Shown: positions 19,327-29,608, counted from the stretch's first letter. The stretch is 64,000 bases of DNA from Sodalis praecaptivus (GCF_000517425.1 NZ_CP006569.1:558001-622000); one strand, 5' to 3'. Notes: generated by a model from the sequence alone, not told the origin. A program made the numbers and translations.

Positions 19327-20658
19327 TTACTTCTGGCGCAGGGTTCTTATCACGGGTGATGAATAAGCCGTTGTCATGGCGCCGGCTCGGTATAATCTTG
19401 GCAATAGCAGCGCGGCCATTAACCCCAGCAAGCCCGCTAGCGATAGCCAAACGCCAGGCAGCGCATTGTCGCCGCTTTGATGAATAAGCACACTCGCGAT
19501 GGCGGGGGTGAAGCCGCCAAAGATCGCTGTCGCTAAACTGTAGGCCATGGAAAAACCGGTGGCGCGCACCTCGGCGGGCATGATTTCCGTCAGCGTGACT
19601 ACCATGGCGGCATTGTAGCCGGCGTAGAGAAAGGAGAGCCAGAGCTCCGCGGCAATGAGACGCTGCAAGGTAGGCGCGTCCGCCAGCCAGTAGAGTACCG
19701 GATAGGACGTCAGCAGCATCAGGCTGGTAAAGGTCAGCAACAGCGGGCGGCGACCGATTCTATCCGATAGCGCTCCCATCAGCGGCAGCCAGAAAAGATT
19801 GGAGAGACCTACGCCTAACGTAACAATAAAACTTTCCTCGGCGCTGAAATGAAGTATCGCTTTGCCATAGGTCGGGGTAAAAGCGGTGATCATATAAAAC
19901 GAGACGGTGGTGGCGGCAACCATGCAAACGCCAAGGGCTATCAGCGGCCAGCTGCGCGCCACCGAGTGGAAAATCTCGCGGGTGCGCGGCGGTGGGCGGC
20001 GTTTTTGGAATGCCTCGCTTTCCTCCAGCATGCGCCGGATCCAAAACAGGCAGGGCAGGATCAGACAGCCGACGATAAATGGAATACGCCACCCCCAACG
20101 CGACATCATCTCCGCGCCGACGTAATGATTGAGCGTCATGCCTAGCAGGGCGGCAAAAATGACCGCGAGCTGCTGACTGGCGGACTGCCAACTGATGTAC
20201 AGCCCTTTTCTGCCGGCGGGCGCGATTTCCGCCAGATAGACCGACACGCCCCCCAGTTCAACGCCGGCGGAAAACCCCTGCAGTAGCCGGCCGGCAAGCA
20301 CCAGCGCCGGCGCCAGCAAGCCGAGAGTGGCGTAGCCGGGTACGCAGGCGATGGTCAGCGTGCCGAACGCCATAAGTCCCAGCGTCAATACCAGCCCGGC
20401 ACGCCTGCCGCGGCGGTCGATATAGGCGCCAAGCACCAGCGCGCCCAGCGGGCGCATCAGAAAGCCGGCGCCAAAGGTCATCATGGTCAACATCAATGAG
20501 GCAAAAGGCGTTCCGGCAGGGAAAAAGGTGGCGGCTATGGCGCTGGCATAATAGCCAAATACCATAAAATCATACATTTCTAGAAAGTTACCGCTGATCA
20601 CTCTGACCACGTTGATGAAGCCGGCCTGCCGGGCCGGCGCGGTAGTAGGCGTAGGCAT
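19327..20658 (-). CDS. MFS citrate/tricarballylate-type proton symporter
   Basis: This 443-residue major facilitator has 12 predicted helices and metabolite:H+ symporter motifs: EMYDFMVFGYYASAIAATFFP at residues 27-47, GAYIDRRGRRAGL in loop 2-3, and LSDRIGRRPLLL in loop 8-9. It most resembles CitA/TcuC transporters that take up citrate or tricarballylate with protons. The start at 20658 follows CGGAGC; seven extra upstream codons are possible. No tcuAB or citrate lyase genes are next to it, so the substrate is inferred from sequence only. Confidence 0.85.
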   Translation of the reverse strand: MPTPTTAPARQAGFINVVRVISGNFLEMYDFMVFGYYASAIAATFFPAGTPFASLMLTMMTFGAGFLMRPLGALVLGAYIDRRGRRAGLVLTLGLMAFGTLTIACVPGYATLGLLAPALVLAGRLLQGFSAGVELGGVSVYLAEIAPAGRKGLYISWQSASQQLAVIFAALLGMTLNHYVGAEMMSRWGWRIPFIVGCLILPCLFWIRRMLEESEAFQKRRPPPRTREIFHSVARSWPLIALGVCMVAATTVSFYMITAFTPTYGKAILHFSAEESFIVTLGVGLSNLFWLPLMGALSDRIGRRPLLLTFTSLMLLTSYPVLYWLADAPTLQRLIAAELWLSFLYAGYNAAMVVTLTEIMPAEVRATGFSMAYSLATAIFGGFTPAIASVLIHQSGDNALPGVWLSLAGLLGLMAALLLPRLYRAGAMTTAYSSPVIRTLRQK

Positions 20659-21031
20659 AATCACTGCTCCGGAAATCAATCGCGGGGGCGGCGCAACGCG
20701 TGGGCCGTCAAACGGCCGTTATAGCGCCCCGGTCGTAGTGCTGGAGTATAAGCGGCCAGTCGCGGCGGCGAATGCAGAAAGATGTTGCGCATTCAGGCAA
20801 TAACGGGCGCGGTCGGTTTGTCCGGCCAAGCCCGCAATTTGGCCATGCCGGCCGTGTCGTTTTACGGTAAACTTTGGTGCGTGTTTAGCGTCGCAATGAA
20901 TTTTCCCCGCCCGACGGTGTCGAAAATTTTCGCAACCCGGTGGAGCATGATGCCCGCAGTCCGGTGTCTTTATTGCAGTGAGACGGCTCCACACGGACAA
21001 TACATCGCCCAGTACAGGAACCTATTCCGGC
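20659..21031. promoter_or_regulatory. Divergent intergenic region, MFS symporter/opgD
   Basis: About 370 bases between divergent genes presumably carry both promoters. I see no distinctive operator. Confidence 0.4.
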
Positions 21032-22684
21032 ATGGAACGAAGATCATTTATCAAAGCGTCTCTGGCGCTGGCCGCTTACTGCGGCGCGCCGACCATGGCC
21101 ACATTGTTTACACGTTCAACGCAGGCTGCGGAAAACATTGCCGACGGCAGCGCGAGCCACTTCGATTTCTCCACGCTGAAAAACCTGGCTGCCGATTTGT
21201 CACGCAAGCCTTTCGGCGGGCCGCCGGCGGAGTTGCCCAAAACCCTGGCGGAGCTTACGCCGCAGGCCTATAACGAAATTCAATACGACGCCAATCATTC
21301 GCTCTGGCACGACATTCCCAACCGCCAGCTGGATGTCCATTTATTCCACGTCGGTATGGGCTTCAAGCGCCGAGTGCGCGTTTACGCCGTGGACCAAAGC
21401 CAAGCCTTGGCGCGGGAAATCCATTTCCGGCCAGAATTATTTAACTACCATAACGCCGGCGTCGATACCCAGCAGTTGGAAGGGCGTGATAACCTCGGTT
21501 TTGCCGGTTTCAAGGTCAATAAGGCTCCGGAACTCACCCGGCGCGACGTGGTTTCCTTCCTTGGCGCCAGCTACTTCCGCGCGGTGGATGATACCTACCA
21601 GTACGGCCTGTCGGCTCGCGGTTTGGCCATCGACACGTTTACCGATAAGCTGGAAGAGTTTCCCGACTTTGTCGCCTTTTGGTTTGAAACGCCAAAAGCC
21701 AGCGATACCACCTTTACCGTCTACGCCCTGCTGGACGGCCCCAGCGCGACCGGCGCCTACCGCTTCGTTATCCACTGCGAGGCCCAGCGTGTCGTGATGG
21801 ATATCGAAAAACACATTCATGCCCGCAGCGATATCAAACAGCTCGGGATCTCGCCGATGACCAGTATGTTTAGCTGCGGTACCAACGAGCGCCGCATGTG
21901 CGATACCATTCATCCGCAGATACATGACTCCGATCGGCTAGCGATGTGGCGCGGCAACGGCGAATGGGTGTGTCGACCGCTGAATAATCCGCAAAAATTG
22001 CAGTTTAACGCCTACCAGGATGACAATCCGAAAGGGTTCGGTTTGCTGCAGCTTGACCATAATTTCGACAACTATCAAGATGTTATCGGCTGGTACAATC
22101 AGCGGCCCAGTTTGTGGGTGGAGCCTGTCGGGCCCTGGGGCAAGGGCAGCGTGAATCTGCTGGAAATCCCGACCACCGGCGAGACGCTGGATAATATCGT
22201 CTGCTTTTGGCAGCCCGCCGAGCCGATTAAAGCCGGTAATGAATACAGTTTCCGCTATCGGCTTTACTGGAGCGGCGAGCCCCCTGTCAGCAGCCCGCTG
22301 GCCCGGGTTAAGGCGACCCGTACCGGCATGGGAGGATTTCCTGAAGGCTGGGCGCCCGGCGAGCATTTTCCAGATACCTGGGCGCGCCGTTTCGGCGTCG
22401 ATTTCGTCGGCGGGCAGCTAAAAGCGTCGGCGGATAAAGGCATCGAGCCGGTCATCACACTGTCCAGCGGCAAGGTGAGCAATATTGAAATTCTGTATGT
22501 GAAACCGATGGATGGCTACCGCATTCTGTTCGACTGGACGCCCACCAGCGACGCTGTCGATCCCGTCGAGCTGCGTATGTTCCTGCGTACCGGGCAGGAG
22601 GCGCTGAGTGAAACCTGGCTATACCAGTATTTCCCGCCGCCGCCGGATAAACGCAAGTATATTGACGATCGCACGATGAGCTGA
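21032..22684 (+). CDS. opgD: Periplasmic glucan biosynthesis protein D
   Basis: The 551-residue protein has exactly the length of Escherichia OpgD and is nearly collinear with it. It starts with a twin-arginine signal ([15 protein letters not shown]) for folded export to the periplasm. OpgD modifies osmoregulated periplasmic glucans and controls their backbone structure. Conserved stretches include RELTPQAYN-type segments, [27 protein letters not shown] and [24 protein letters not shown] chose the ATG at 21032 because it gives the canonical Tat signal and has AGGAA upstream. The upstream in-frame ATG is rejected. Confidence 0.96.
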   Translation: MERRSFIKASLALAAYCGAPTMATLFTRSTQAAENIADGSASHFDFSTLKNLAADLSRKPFGGPPAELPKTLAELTPQAYNEIQYDANHSLWHDIPNRQLDVHLFHVGMGFKRRVRVYAVDQSQALAREIHFRPELFNYHNAGVDTQQLEGRDNLGFAGFKVNKAPELTRRDVVSFLGASYFRAVDDTYQYGLSARGLAIDTFTDKLEEFPDFVAFWFETPKASDTTFTVYALLDGPSATGAYRFVIHCEAQRVVMDIEKHIHARSDIKQLGISPMTSMFSCGTNERRMCDTIHPQIHDSDRLAMWRGNGEWVCRPLNNPQKLQFNAYQDDNPKGFGLLQLDHNFDNYQDVIGWYNQRPSLWVEPVGPWGKGSVNLLEIPTTGETLDNIVCFWQPAEPIKAGNEYSFRYRLYWSGEPPVSSPLARVKATRTGMGGFPEGWAPGEHFPDTWARRFGVDFVGGQLKASADKGIEPVITLSSGKVSNIEILYVKPMDGYRILFDWTPTSDAVDPVELRMFLRTGQEALSETWLYQYFPPPPDKRKYIDDRTMS

Positions 22685-22754
22685 CGCCAGCAACGGTCAC
22701 GCGTTGTCCTGGCGAGAGCCGGCGCGGGAATATGACTCCGCACCGGCCGTCACG

Positions 22755-23732
22755 TTACAGACTCGGGTCCACTGCGTTAGGGGCAAGCGCGCGCAGCGGC
22801 GCGCTGATAAGCCAGGGCCGCAGGGTCTGTGGCGAAGGATCGGTGGCTTTGATGATGCGTTGTTGTACGATCCATTTCCCTTCCGACGCCAGCAGCGTTG
22901 GCAAATCACTTTGCAACTGAATACCAAAATCGGTATCGCGCCACATCGCTTCCAGCGCGGCCTGCTGCAATGTGCCGTGCATGGATGTGGCTACCAGCGC
23001 CATGGCGCCGGCGGGATCGCGTTTGAGATCGGCGTCCGCGCGCAGTAATGCCGTCAGGAGTCCTTTGACCACCGCGGGCTTGTTGTTGATAACGCCCTGC
23101 GACACCGCCAGTAGAAAGTGGGATTGATAGCTTTCGCTTTGCAGTTCGCGATAGTCGGCGCCCAGCGCTTTGCGCGCGACGCTTTCGACGCCGGCGAACG
23201 GTACTATGGCCTGGATATCGCCGCGGAGTAGGGCGGGGATCAGATCCACCGGCGCGACATTGACCCGATCCGCGCTCACCCCCCCCTGGCTCAGCAGTTG
23301 GCTCAGATAGTAATCGGTGTTGGTGCCGAGGGGCGTGCCGATCTTCAGCCCGGCCAGATCGCTTACGCTGCGCAGCGGGCCGTATTTGGCCGAGCTGATG
23401 ACCCGCGTACCCCGGTAGCGCGCGACATCGGCAACGATGCCAAAGGGCTGCTGACGCAGTGCGCCGGTGATGGCGGGAAATTCGGTTAACGTCGCCGCCT
23501 CCACTTGCCCGCCCAACAGCGCCTCGAAGGCTTCTCGGCCGCTGGGGAAATTAATGCGCCGCAGGTTAATGCCGGCGTCGTTGAAGTAACCTTTAGCGAG
23601 GGCGATTTCTACCTGTGGCATCAGCGGGGTCGGCGACCAGGCAAGCGTCACCGTTTCCGTCGCGGCAGACGCCGCCATGATCATTAGGGCCGGTAACGCC
23701 GCAGCAATGCGCCAAACTTGCGTTAATCTCAT
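22755..23732 (-). CDS. ABC transporter substrate-binding protein (NitT/TauT/sulfonate type)
   Basis: This 325-residue secreted protein has a signal peptide (cleavage near MAASAATETV) and the NMT1/SsuA-like fold: SPTPLMPQVEIALAKGYF, GREAFEALLGGQVEAATLTEFPAI and LAGLKIGTPLGTNTDYYL. It should capture a small organic anion in the periplasm for the permease at 24599 and the ATPase at 23815. The gene order arylsulfotransferase-permease-ATPase-binding protein points to sulfate esters or sulfonates as ligand, but this is inference. The start at 23732 removes 50 non-homologous upstream codons. Confidence 0.88.
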   Translation of the reverse strand: MRLTQVWRIAAALPALMIMAASAATETVTLAWSPTPLMPQVEIALAKGYFNDAGINLRRINFPSGREAFEALLGGQVEAATLTEFPAITGALRQQPFGIVADVARYRGTRVISSAKYGPLRSVSDLAGLKIGTPLGTNTDYYLSQLLSQGGVSADRVNVAPVDLIPALLRGDIQAIVPFAGVESVARKALGADYRELQSESYQSHFLLAVSQGVINNKPAVVKGLLTALLRADADLKRDPAGAMALVATSMHGTLQQAALEAMWRDTDFGIQLQSDLPTLLASEGKWIVQQRIIKATDPSPQTLRPWLISAPLRALAPNAVDPSL

Positions 23733-23814
23733 CGTGTTTCCCGTGGTTGGTTTTGGTCGGTGGGGTAGCCGTTGTTCGCGGCAGGATGCCGTCTGTTGAT
23801 GGCGGTATAGGGCG

Positions 23815-24582
23815 TCATGACGGCTGCGCCAGCGGTCGCAGTAATGACAGAATCTCTTCGCGGATATCCAACAGAGTGGCATTCTCGCGATTGAGCGCCC
23901 GCGGCCGCGGCTGGTTCAGGCTATAGCTGCGGATAATTTTGCCCGGCGCGGCGGACATCACATCGATGCGGTCCGCCAGCAGCAGCGCTTCGTCCACATC
24001 GTGGGTAATAAACAGCACCGTCGCCCGGTGTTTTTGCCAAACGCGCAACAGCAGATCCTGCATAACCCCGCGCGTTTGTGCATCCAGCGCACCAAAGGGC
24101 TCATCCATCAACAATACCCGCGGCTCAAACGCCAGCGTACGGGCGATACCCACCCGCTGTTTTTGGCCGCCGGATAACTGGCCGGGATAATGATGGCATA
24201 GCGAGGCGAGACCGACCTCTTCTAGCGCCGCCAATGCGCGCCGATGCCGTTCCGCCCGGGATAAATTGAAGCGCTTTAGCGCGAATTTCACGTTGCCCAG
24301 CGCCGTCAGCCAGGGGAACAGCGCATATTGCTGAAATATTACCCCCACCTGCGCATCCGGGCCGTTCAGCACGCGGCCGTCAATCCGGATCTGGCCGCTG
24401 GCGGGCGCAATAAAACCGGCAATCGCGTTTAATAAGGTCGACTTGCCGCAGCCGGACGGTCCGATAATGGCGCTAAAGGTGCCCGGCGCCAGCTCGAGGC
24501 GGGTAACGTCCAGCGCCAATGGCGCCTGGCGCCGGGCGGGGTAACGGATACTGATATCGTCAATCGCAACGTGGCCTGACAT
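23815..24582 (-). CDS. ABC transporter ATP-binding protein (SsuB/TauB-like)
   Basis: The 255-residue ATPase has Walker A GPSGCGKST, Q-loop FQQYALFPW, signature [16 protein letters not shown], Walker B VLLMDEPFGALD and the switch His in FITHDVDEAL. Its closest family is the nitrate/taurine/sulfonate importers. It energises the permease encoded 17 bases upstream. The gap to the binding-protein gene downstream is about 80 bases. Confidence 0.93.
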   Translation of the reverse strand: MSGHVAIDDISIRYPARRQAPLALDVTRLELAPGTFSAIIGPSGCGKSTLLNAIAGFIAPASGQIRIDGRVLNGPDAQVGVIFQQYALFPWLTALGNVKFALKRFNLSRAERHRRALAALEEVGLASLCHHYPGQLSGGQKQRVGIARTLAFEPRVLLMDEPFGALDAQTRGVMQDLLLRVWQKHRATVLFITHDVDEALLLADRIDVMSAAPGKIIRSYSLNQPRPRALNRENATLLDIREEILSLLRPLAQPS

Positions 24583-24598
24583 GCTTTACCCTCCCGGA

Positions 24599-25369
24599 TT
24601 AGTATTGTTGCCAATGCACCAGGCGGCGCCCGATGCGGTGGATTAGGGCGTCCATGAGCGCGCCGAGGATCCCAAGCTCAATGAGCAGGGCGAACATGCG
24701 ATCGGTACTGATATATTGTCGGGCCTCCTGTAACCGGTAACCGATGCCGGACGAGGCGCCGGACAATTCGGCGGCTACCAGGCTTAAAAAAGCCAGCGCG
24801 ACGCCCAGTCGGATGCCGGCGAAAATATGCGGGGCGGCGGCCGGGATCACCACCACGAAAAATTCCCGCAGACGGCTGGCGCCCAGCGAACGCGCGGCGC
24901 GCAAATAGATTTCCGGGACGTACTCCATGCCGTGATGGGTGTTGAACCACACCGTCAAAAAGACCGTATAGGCAATAACGAAATACTTTGACCCCTCGCC
25001 GATGCCGAACCAAACAATCGCCACCGGAATAAGCGCGATGGCCGGAATAGGCCGCATCAGATGCAAAAAGGGCGCCAGCAAGAGGCGAAATAGCGCTATC
25101 CGCCCGGTTAATAGCCCGGTGACAACGCCCAGGCTGGCACCGATAACAAAGCCCGCGGCCGCCCTGCCGGCCGAAATAGCCAAATCGCTTTGCAGCACGC
25201 CGCTACTCGCCATGTCCACCGCCGCCGCCCACACGCTCCACGGCGAGGGCACAATCGTTTCAGGGAACAGCGCCAGCGCCGACAGGCCGCTCCACAGCAG
25301 CAATACGGCGGCGAAAGAGAGCAGGGGACGCAGCAGCGAGACGACTTGGTTAGCGACAACATCAGACAT
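24599..25369 (-). CDS. ABC transporter permease (SsuC/TauC-like)
   Basis: The 256-residue inner membrane protein has six helices and the EAA loop EIYLRAARSLGASRLREFFVVVIPAAAPHIFAG, characteristic of the NitT/TauT permease family. The start at 25369 has a strong AAGGAG Shine-Dalgarno six bases upstream, so 15 extra upstream codons are unlikely. It is the second gene of the arylsulfotransferase operon. Confidence 0.92.
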   Translation of the reverse strand: MSDVVANQVVSLLRPLLSFAAVLLLWSGLSALALFPETIVPSPWSVWAAAVDMASSGVLQSDLAISAGRAAAGFVIGASLGVVTGLLTGRIALFRLLLAPFLHLMRPIPAIALIPVAIVWFGIGEGSKYFVIAYTVFLTVWFNTHHGMEYVPEIYLRAARSLGASRLREFFVVVIPAAAPHIFAGIRLGVALAFLSLVAAELSGASSGIGYRLQEARQYISTDRMFALLIELGILGALMDALIHRIGRRLVHWQQY

Positions 25370-25406
25370 GTTCGACTCCTTCAGGCAATAGCGTAAGGCC
25401 GCGGCG

Positions 25407-26543
25407 TCAGGCATGCCCGGTCGGTAGCCAAGGGATCGCCGCCGCCGGATAGCGGTGGGCGCGAAAGGCGCTGTTTTGATGGCCGCTTATCACCCCTTTC
25501 ACGCTGTCTGGATATTCAGCGAAGAAGGGAATGACATACTCCCAAACCGTTTCGCCCTCGGGGGTGACTTCAAACAGTCGACCGAACGCCGATTCGCAAA
25601 TAAAGGTATTGCCATTGGCCAACCGCTGGGCGCTGCCCATATAGGGCGAGAAAAAGGCCGGCGGCAGCGGATCGCTGTATTGCCAGGTAATGTTGCCGCT
25701 GTGCGGATCGAACTCCAGCGCTCTGGAGTGCGGCGAGGTGACGCCGGCGCGCACGTTGCCGTTATCAAACACCAGTACCGTCCCGCTGGCGGTCTGCACC
25801 GGGGTATGCTGCTGCGCCAGGACGTCATGGCCTACATGCCAGACCACTTCGCCGCTGGCGCGGCTGACCGCCACTACCCCCGAGGTAACGCGTAGACTCA
25901 TCAGCACCAGGCCCTCGGGGGTCAAGGACAGGCCATTGATCATGGGCCAGTGGCGACGATCAAAAATAGCCTGCACCGGGAAATCTTCCGGCCGCAGGTG
26001 TTGCCAGGAACGCCATTCCCAAACAATCTCCCCCGCGCGATTCACTTCCCGCACCACATCCCCCTGGATAACGCCGTCAGGGGCATCCCGGCGCGGGTCG
26101 CCGCCGCAAATGCGCGCGGCAATCGCCGCCGGAATAGGCTCCGCGGCGGTGTAAAGCAGATGGCCGTTGGCCAGCCATTGGGCATCGTGATGATGGTGAA
26201 TGTCCTCATAATGCCAAACGATATCGCCACCGGGCGTGACTTCATAAAAATCGCCGCCGTGCCAAATATCCCAGGCCGGATACAGCGCGGCAGACGTGGC
26301 GTGACTCCCGTTATAAGCCAGGTTGCCATTGGGCAGGATCACCGCATCACGTCCCGGCCGTACCGGCAATTGCCATTGATGGGCGATGTCGCCGTCGCTA
26401 TCTATCAGGTACACCTTCCCCTGCGCCGTTTGCGGCGCAAACAGGGTAAAGCCACCCGCGCTGCGCTGCCGGTCGTTCAGGATGAGGCCGGTGGCGCGCC
26501 GGCGTACCGTTACTTGATCACAGAGGGTTGCGGTTTGGGACAT
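25407..26543 (-). CDS. Arylsulfotransferase (ASST) family protein
   Basis: This 378-residue beta-propeller-type protein of the arylsulfotransferase family transfers sulfuryl groups between phenolic compounds. It shows blade motifs such as KVYLIDSDGDIAHQW, ILPNGNLAYNG, WHYEDIHHHHDAQWLANGHLLY and NGNTFICESAFGRLFEVTPEGETVWEY. No signal peptide is visible, unlike AssT of Escherichia, which suggests a cytoplasmic enzyme fed by the ABC importer encoded just downstream. It is first in the operon and starts after TTGGAG. Two LacI-type operators lie in the region upstream. The natural substrate is unknown. Confidence 0.85.
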   Translation of the reverse strand: MSQTATLCDQVTVRRRATGLILNDRQRSAGGFTLFAPQTAQGKVYLIDSDGDIAHQWQLPVRPGRDAVILPNGNLAYNGSHATSAALYPAWDIWHGGDFYEVTPGGDIVWHYEDIHHHHDAQWLANGHLLYTAAEPIPAAIAARICGGDPRRDAPDGVIQGDVVREVNRAGEIVWEWRSWQHLRPEDFPVQAIFDRRHWPMINGLSLTPEGLVLMSLRVTSGVVAVSRASGEVVWHVGHDVLAQQHTPVQTASGTVLVFDNGNVRAGVTSPHSRALEFDPHSGNITWQYSDPLPPAFFSPYMGSAQRLANGNTFICESAFGRLFEVTPEGETVWEYVIPFFAEYPDSVKGVISGHQNSAFRAHRYPAAAIPWLPTGHA

Positions 26544-26574
26544 AATGGCTCCAAGTATTGCCCCAATAGGGGGG

Positions 26575-26590
26575 ATTAAAACGTTTTACT
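26575..26590. promoter_or_regulatory. Putative LacI-family operator 1
   Basis: The site ATTAAAACGTTTTACT has a perfect core AAAACGTTTT and matches the second site at 26655 at 14 of 16 positions. It lies 32 bases upstream of the arylsulfotransferase start, where a bound repressor would block the operon promoter. The central CG is typical of LacI-family operators. Confidence 0.75.
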
Positions 26591-26654
26591 AGGCAGGGGA
26601 AAAAAACGCGCCATGCTTGATTATTCGCGATAACAAGGGGCGCTATATATTTTT

Positions 26655-26670
26655 AGTAAAACCTTTTACT
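26655..26670. promoter_or_regulatory. Putative LacI-family operator 2
   Basis: AGTAAAACCTTTTACT is a 7+2+7 palindrome. Its centre is exactly 80 bases from the centre of operator 1. That spacing would allow looping by a dimer-of-dimers or joint control of the two divergent genes. The LacI-type gene begins 94 bases further on. Confidence 0.75.
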
Positions 26671-26763
26671 ATTGATCCTGTCAAGACGCCGTTAAACGAA
26701 ATTTATGTATAAGTAAATGTTATTTAATGTATAAGTAACTTCGATGACGCTAAGGAAATTATC

Positions 26764-27816
26764 ATGTCCGCTGCTCCGCCACCGCCTGAGAGTTTAGCCC
26801 GTCGCGCCACATTGATTGATGTTGCCCGTCGCGCCGGCGTCTCGCCTGCGACCGTCTCCAATGCCATCAACGGGCGGCGGTATGTGGAAGCCGGTACCCG
26901 CCTGCGCATCGAAGCGGCGATTAGCGAACTGGGGTATATCCCCAATCTGCGCGCCCGCGGTTTGCGTACCGGCAAAGCCAATACGATTGCGCTGTTTTCT
27001 TCCATGCCTGCCGCCGTCTCATCCGGACCCGCCAAACTGGGTTTTATGATGGAAGTGGCGATGACCGCGGCCCTGGCGGCGTTGGAAAAAAAACTGGCGC
27101 TTATTTTGGTGCCGCCGCAAAGTTTGGGCGTAGAGGATCTGGAAATGGATGGCGCTTTAGTGATCGAGCCGTGCGTGGACGACCCTTATCTTAGCGGGCT
27201 GCGGCGGCGGGGTGTGCCGGTGGTGTCTATCGGCAGGCCGCCGGACACCGAGGCCGTGATGCCCTTCGTGGATTTGCAATCGGCGCAGACCGCCGCGCTG
27301 CTGTTGGCCCACCTCAGCGCCAGCGGCGCGCGCGATATTGCCCTGTTTATCGGCGATACCGGCCGCAGCGCTTATCAGGACACCGAACAAGACTATTTGC
27401 GCTATGCGGCGCAGCACGGCATTGTGCCGCGCGTTTATCGGTTAAATGAGACCGATGGCGAACAGGCGGGGTTCCAGGCGGCGCTGGCGCTGCGGCGGGA
27501 CGCGCCGCAGGTGGATGGCGTTTTGATCCTGGTCGATACGTTTGCCGCCGGCGCGGTGCGTGCTTTTACTCAATCGGGCGTGTCAATTCCCCAGGAGATG
27601 CGTATCGCGACCCGCTATGACGGTATCCGCGCCCGCGAAACCTGGCCGGGGCTGACGGCGGTGAATCTGCATCTGGATGACGTGGCCAGGCTGGCCATCG
27701 ATCAACTTTTTTTGTTGATGTCCGGCCAGACACCTCGGCAACCCTGCTTGAGCCGGGGCGCGGAATTGGTTATCAGAGGCTCTACCCGCCGGGGGCCGCC
27801 GGTAGCATCGGTCTAA
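26764..27816 (+). CDS. LacI-family transcriptional regulator
   Basis: The 350-residue regulator has the LacI helix-turn-helix TLIDVARRAGVSPATVSNAINGRRYVEAGTRLRIEAAI at residues 17-50 and a hinge region with AR-G-L-R-T-G-K-A-N. A periplasmic-binding-protein-like effector domain follows. It is divergent from the arylsulfotransferase/ABC operon and almost certainly controls it through the palindromes at 26575 and 26655. The effector is presumably the transported sulfur compound or a sugar-like ligand. Confidence 0.92.
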   Translation: MSAAPPPPESLARRATLIDVARRAGVSPATVSNAINGRRYVEAGTRLRIEAAISELGYIPNLRARGLRTGKANTIALFSSMPAAVSSGPAKLGFMMEVAMTAALAALEKKLALILVPPQSLGVEDLEMDGALVIEPCVDDPYLSGLRRRGVPVVSIGRPPDTEAVMPFVDLQSAQTAALLLAHLSASGARDIALFIGDTGRSAYQDTEQDYLRYAAQHGIVPRVYRLNETDGEQAGFQAALALRRDAPQVDGVLILVDTFAAGAVRAFTQSGVSIPQEMRIATRYDGIRARETWPGLTAVNLHLDDVARLAIDQLFLLMSGQTPRQPCLSRGAELVIRGSTRRGPPVASV

Positions 27817-28135
27817 AACGGGCACCCTGTTCCGATCGCCTCTCCCGAGCGCGGGAGAAACGCTAGCAAACGGCTACGCCTTCTGTCTCTGTCGGACGCC
27901 GGCAGCGACAGAAGGCGCCCCAGAGACGGAAGGGCGCGGCTGATGTTCATGGCGTTGGTGATGTTATGGCACAGCTTGGTTTTTATCGCTAATTCAATCC
28001 TATCGCTGCGGACAAAAACGGCGGGGAAAGCTATTTTTTCAGCTATCGCGTTAATAGATGCAATGAATTAGCGCCGACTACCGCTGCGCTATAGAGTGGG
28101 CTCAGATAGCTTTTTCCTTTACCGTGAGCCTGAAT
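27817..28135. promoter_or_regulatory. Intergenic region with large inverted repeat upstream of catalase
   Basis: A perfect 10-bp inverted repeat (GCCTTCTGTC at 27878-27887 and GACAGAAGGC at 27907-27916) can form a large hairpin. A smaller stem TCTCCCG/CGGGAGA precedes it at 27841-27858. Neither has a downstream T-run, though they could still stop the lacI-type transcript with help of Rho. The AT-rich remainder should hold the katA promoter. No OxyR site could be assigned. Confidence 0.5.
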
Positions 28136-29608
28136 ATGATGAAAGATAAAACGCTGTTAACTACCGCCAGCGGTATCCCGGTGGCCGATAATCAAAACTC
28201 CCGTTCCGCCGGCGCGCGCGGCCCCTTGATGCTGGATGATTTTCATCTGGTGGAAAAACTGGCCCATTTTAACCGCGAGGTCATTCCCGAGCGGCGCGTG
28301 CATGCCAAAGGCTCCGGCGCCTATGGGACATTCCGCGTGACGCAGGACATCCGCCGTTTGACGACGGCGTCGCCGTTTGAGCACATCGGCAAAGAGACCC
28401 CGGTATTACTGCGCTTTTCAACCGTTGGCGGTGAACGTGGCTCGGCGGATACCGAGCGCGATCCGCGCGGTTTCGCGCTGAAATTCTATACCGAGCAGGG
28501 TAACTGGGACGTGGTCGGTAATAACACGCCGGTATTTTTTATCCGCGATCCGCTGAAGTTTCCTGATTTCATCCATACGCAAAAACGGGATCCGGCAACC
28601 AATTTAAAATCGCCGCAAATGATGTGGGACTTTTGGTCGTTATCGCCGGAATCGCTGCATCAGGTCACCATTCTGTTTTCCGATCGCGGTATTCCCGACG
28701 GTTACCGTTTTATGCATGGTTTTGGCAGCCATACCTACAGCCTGATTAACGCTGAAGGCGAGCGCGTCTTTATTAAATGGCATTTTAAAACGCTGCAGGG
28801 CATTAAAAATCTGTCGGTGGAAGAGGCCAGCCGCCTGGCGGGCAGCGACCCGGATTATGCGCAACGGGATCTGTTCGGCGCTATCGAGCGGGGTGATTAT
28901 CCGCGCTGGCGGGTGTGTATCCAGGTCATGACCGAGCTGGAAGCCGCGCAGCGCCAGGAAAACCCTTTCGATGTCACTAAAGTCTGGTCGCAGAAAACCC
29001 ATCCGCTGCAGGAAGTGGGTATCCTGGAACTTAACCGGAACCCGGATAACTACTTCGCGGAGGTTGAGCAAGCGGCGTTCGCCCCCAGCAACGTGGTCCC
29101 CGGCATCGGTCTGTCGCCGGATAAAATGCTACAGGGGCGGGTTTTCGCCTATGCCGATGCGCAACGTTACCGCATTGGCACCAATTATCAGCAGCTGCCG
29201 GTCAATGCGCCGCGCTGTCCCTATCACAATTACCAACGTGACGGCGCCATGCGCTTTGACGGCAACGGCGGCGGTACGCCCAATTATGAGCCAAACAGCC
29301 ACGGCGCCGCGCCGCGTCAGGCGCCCGCGTTCAGGGAGCCGCCGCTGAATTTCAGTGGCCCGGCGGATCGTTACGATCACCGTGAGGATGAAGATTACTA
29401 TAGCCAGGCCGGCGATCTTTACCGCTTGATGGACCCGCAGCAAAAAAGTCAGCTGACGGCCAATCTGGTCAGAGCCCTGGCTTCGGTGACCCGCGATGTC
29501 CAACTGCGGCAAATCGCGCATTTCCTGCGGGCGGATGCGCATTATGGCCGCGCGGTGGCCCGGGGATTGGGAATAGAAGACGACATACTGACATCGGCCA
29601 GCGCTTGA
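28136..29608 (+). CDS. katA: Monofunctional haem catalase (small-subunit type)
   Basis: This roughly 490-residue enzyme decomposes hydrogen peroxide to water and oxygen. It carries the catalase active-site motif [20 protein letters not shown] (catalytic His), Asn in [12 protein letters not shown], and the proximal haem ligand region [17 protein letters not shown] (Tyr). The length fits clade 3 small-subunit catalases (KatA). The ATG at 28136 is chosen; a GTG four codons upstream and an ATG one codon later are alternatives. No signal peptide is present. It stands alone as a transcription unit. Confidence 0.93.
   Translation: MMKDKTLLTTASGIPVADNQNSRSAGARGPLMLDDFHLVEKLAHFNREVIPERRVHAKGSGAYGTFRVTQDIRRLTTASPFEHIGKETPVLLRFSTVGGERGSADTERDPRGFALKFYTEQGNWDVVGNNTPVFFIRDPLKFPDFIHTQKRDPATNLKSPQMMWDFWSLSPESLHQVTILFSDRGIPDGYRFMHGFGSHTYSLINAEGERVFIKWHFKTLQGIKNLSVEEASRLAGSDPDYAQRDLFGAIERGDYPRWRVCIQVMTELEAAQRQENPFDVTKVWSQKTHPLQEVGILELNRNPDNYFAEVEQAAFAPSNVVPGIGLSPDKMLQGRVFAYADAQRYRIGTNYQQLPVNAPRCPYHNYQRDGAMRFDGNGGGTPNYEPNSHGAAPRQAPAFREPPLNFSGPADRYDHREDEDYYSQAGDLYRLMDPQQKSQLTANLVRALASVTRDVQLRQIAHFLRADAHYGRAVARGLGIEDDILTSASA

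Noticed and set aside
19158-19487. Plus-strand ORF of 109 codons starting in the AT-rich gap
   Set aside because: More than half of it is antisense to the end of the MFS gene. The hydrophobic first part could be chance in AT-rich DNA. No family is recognised.
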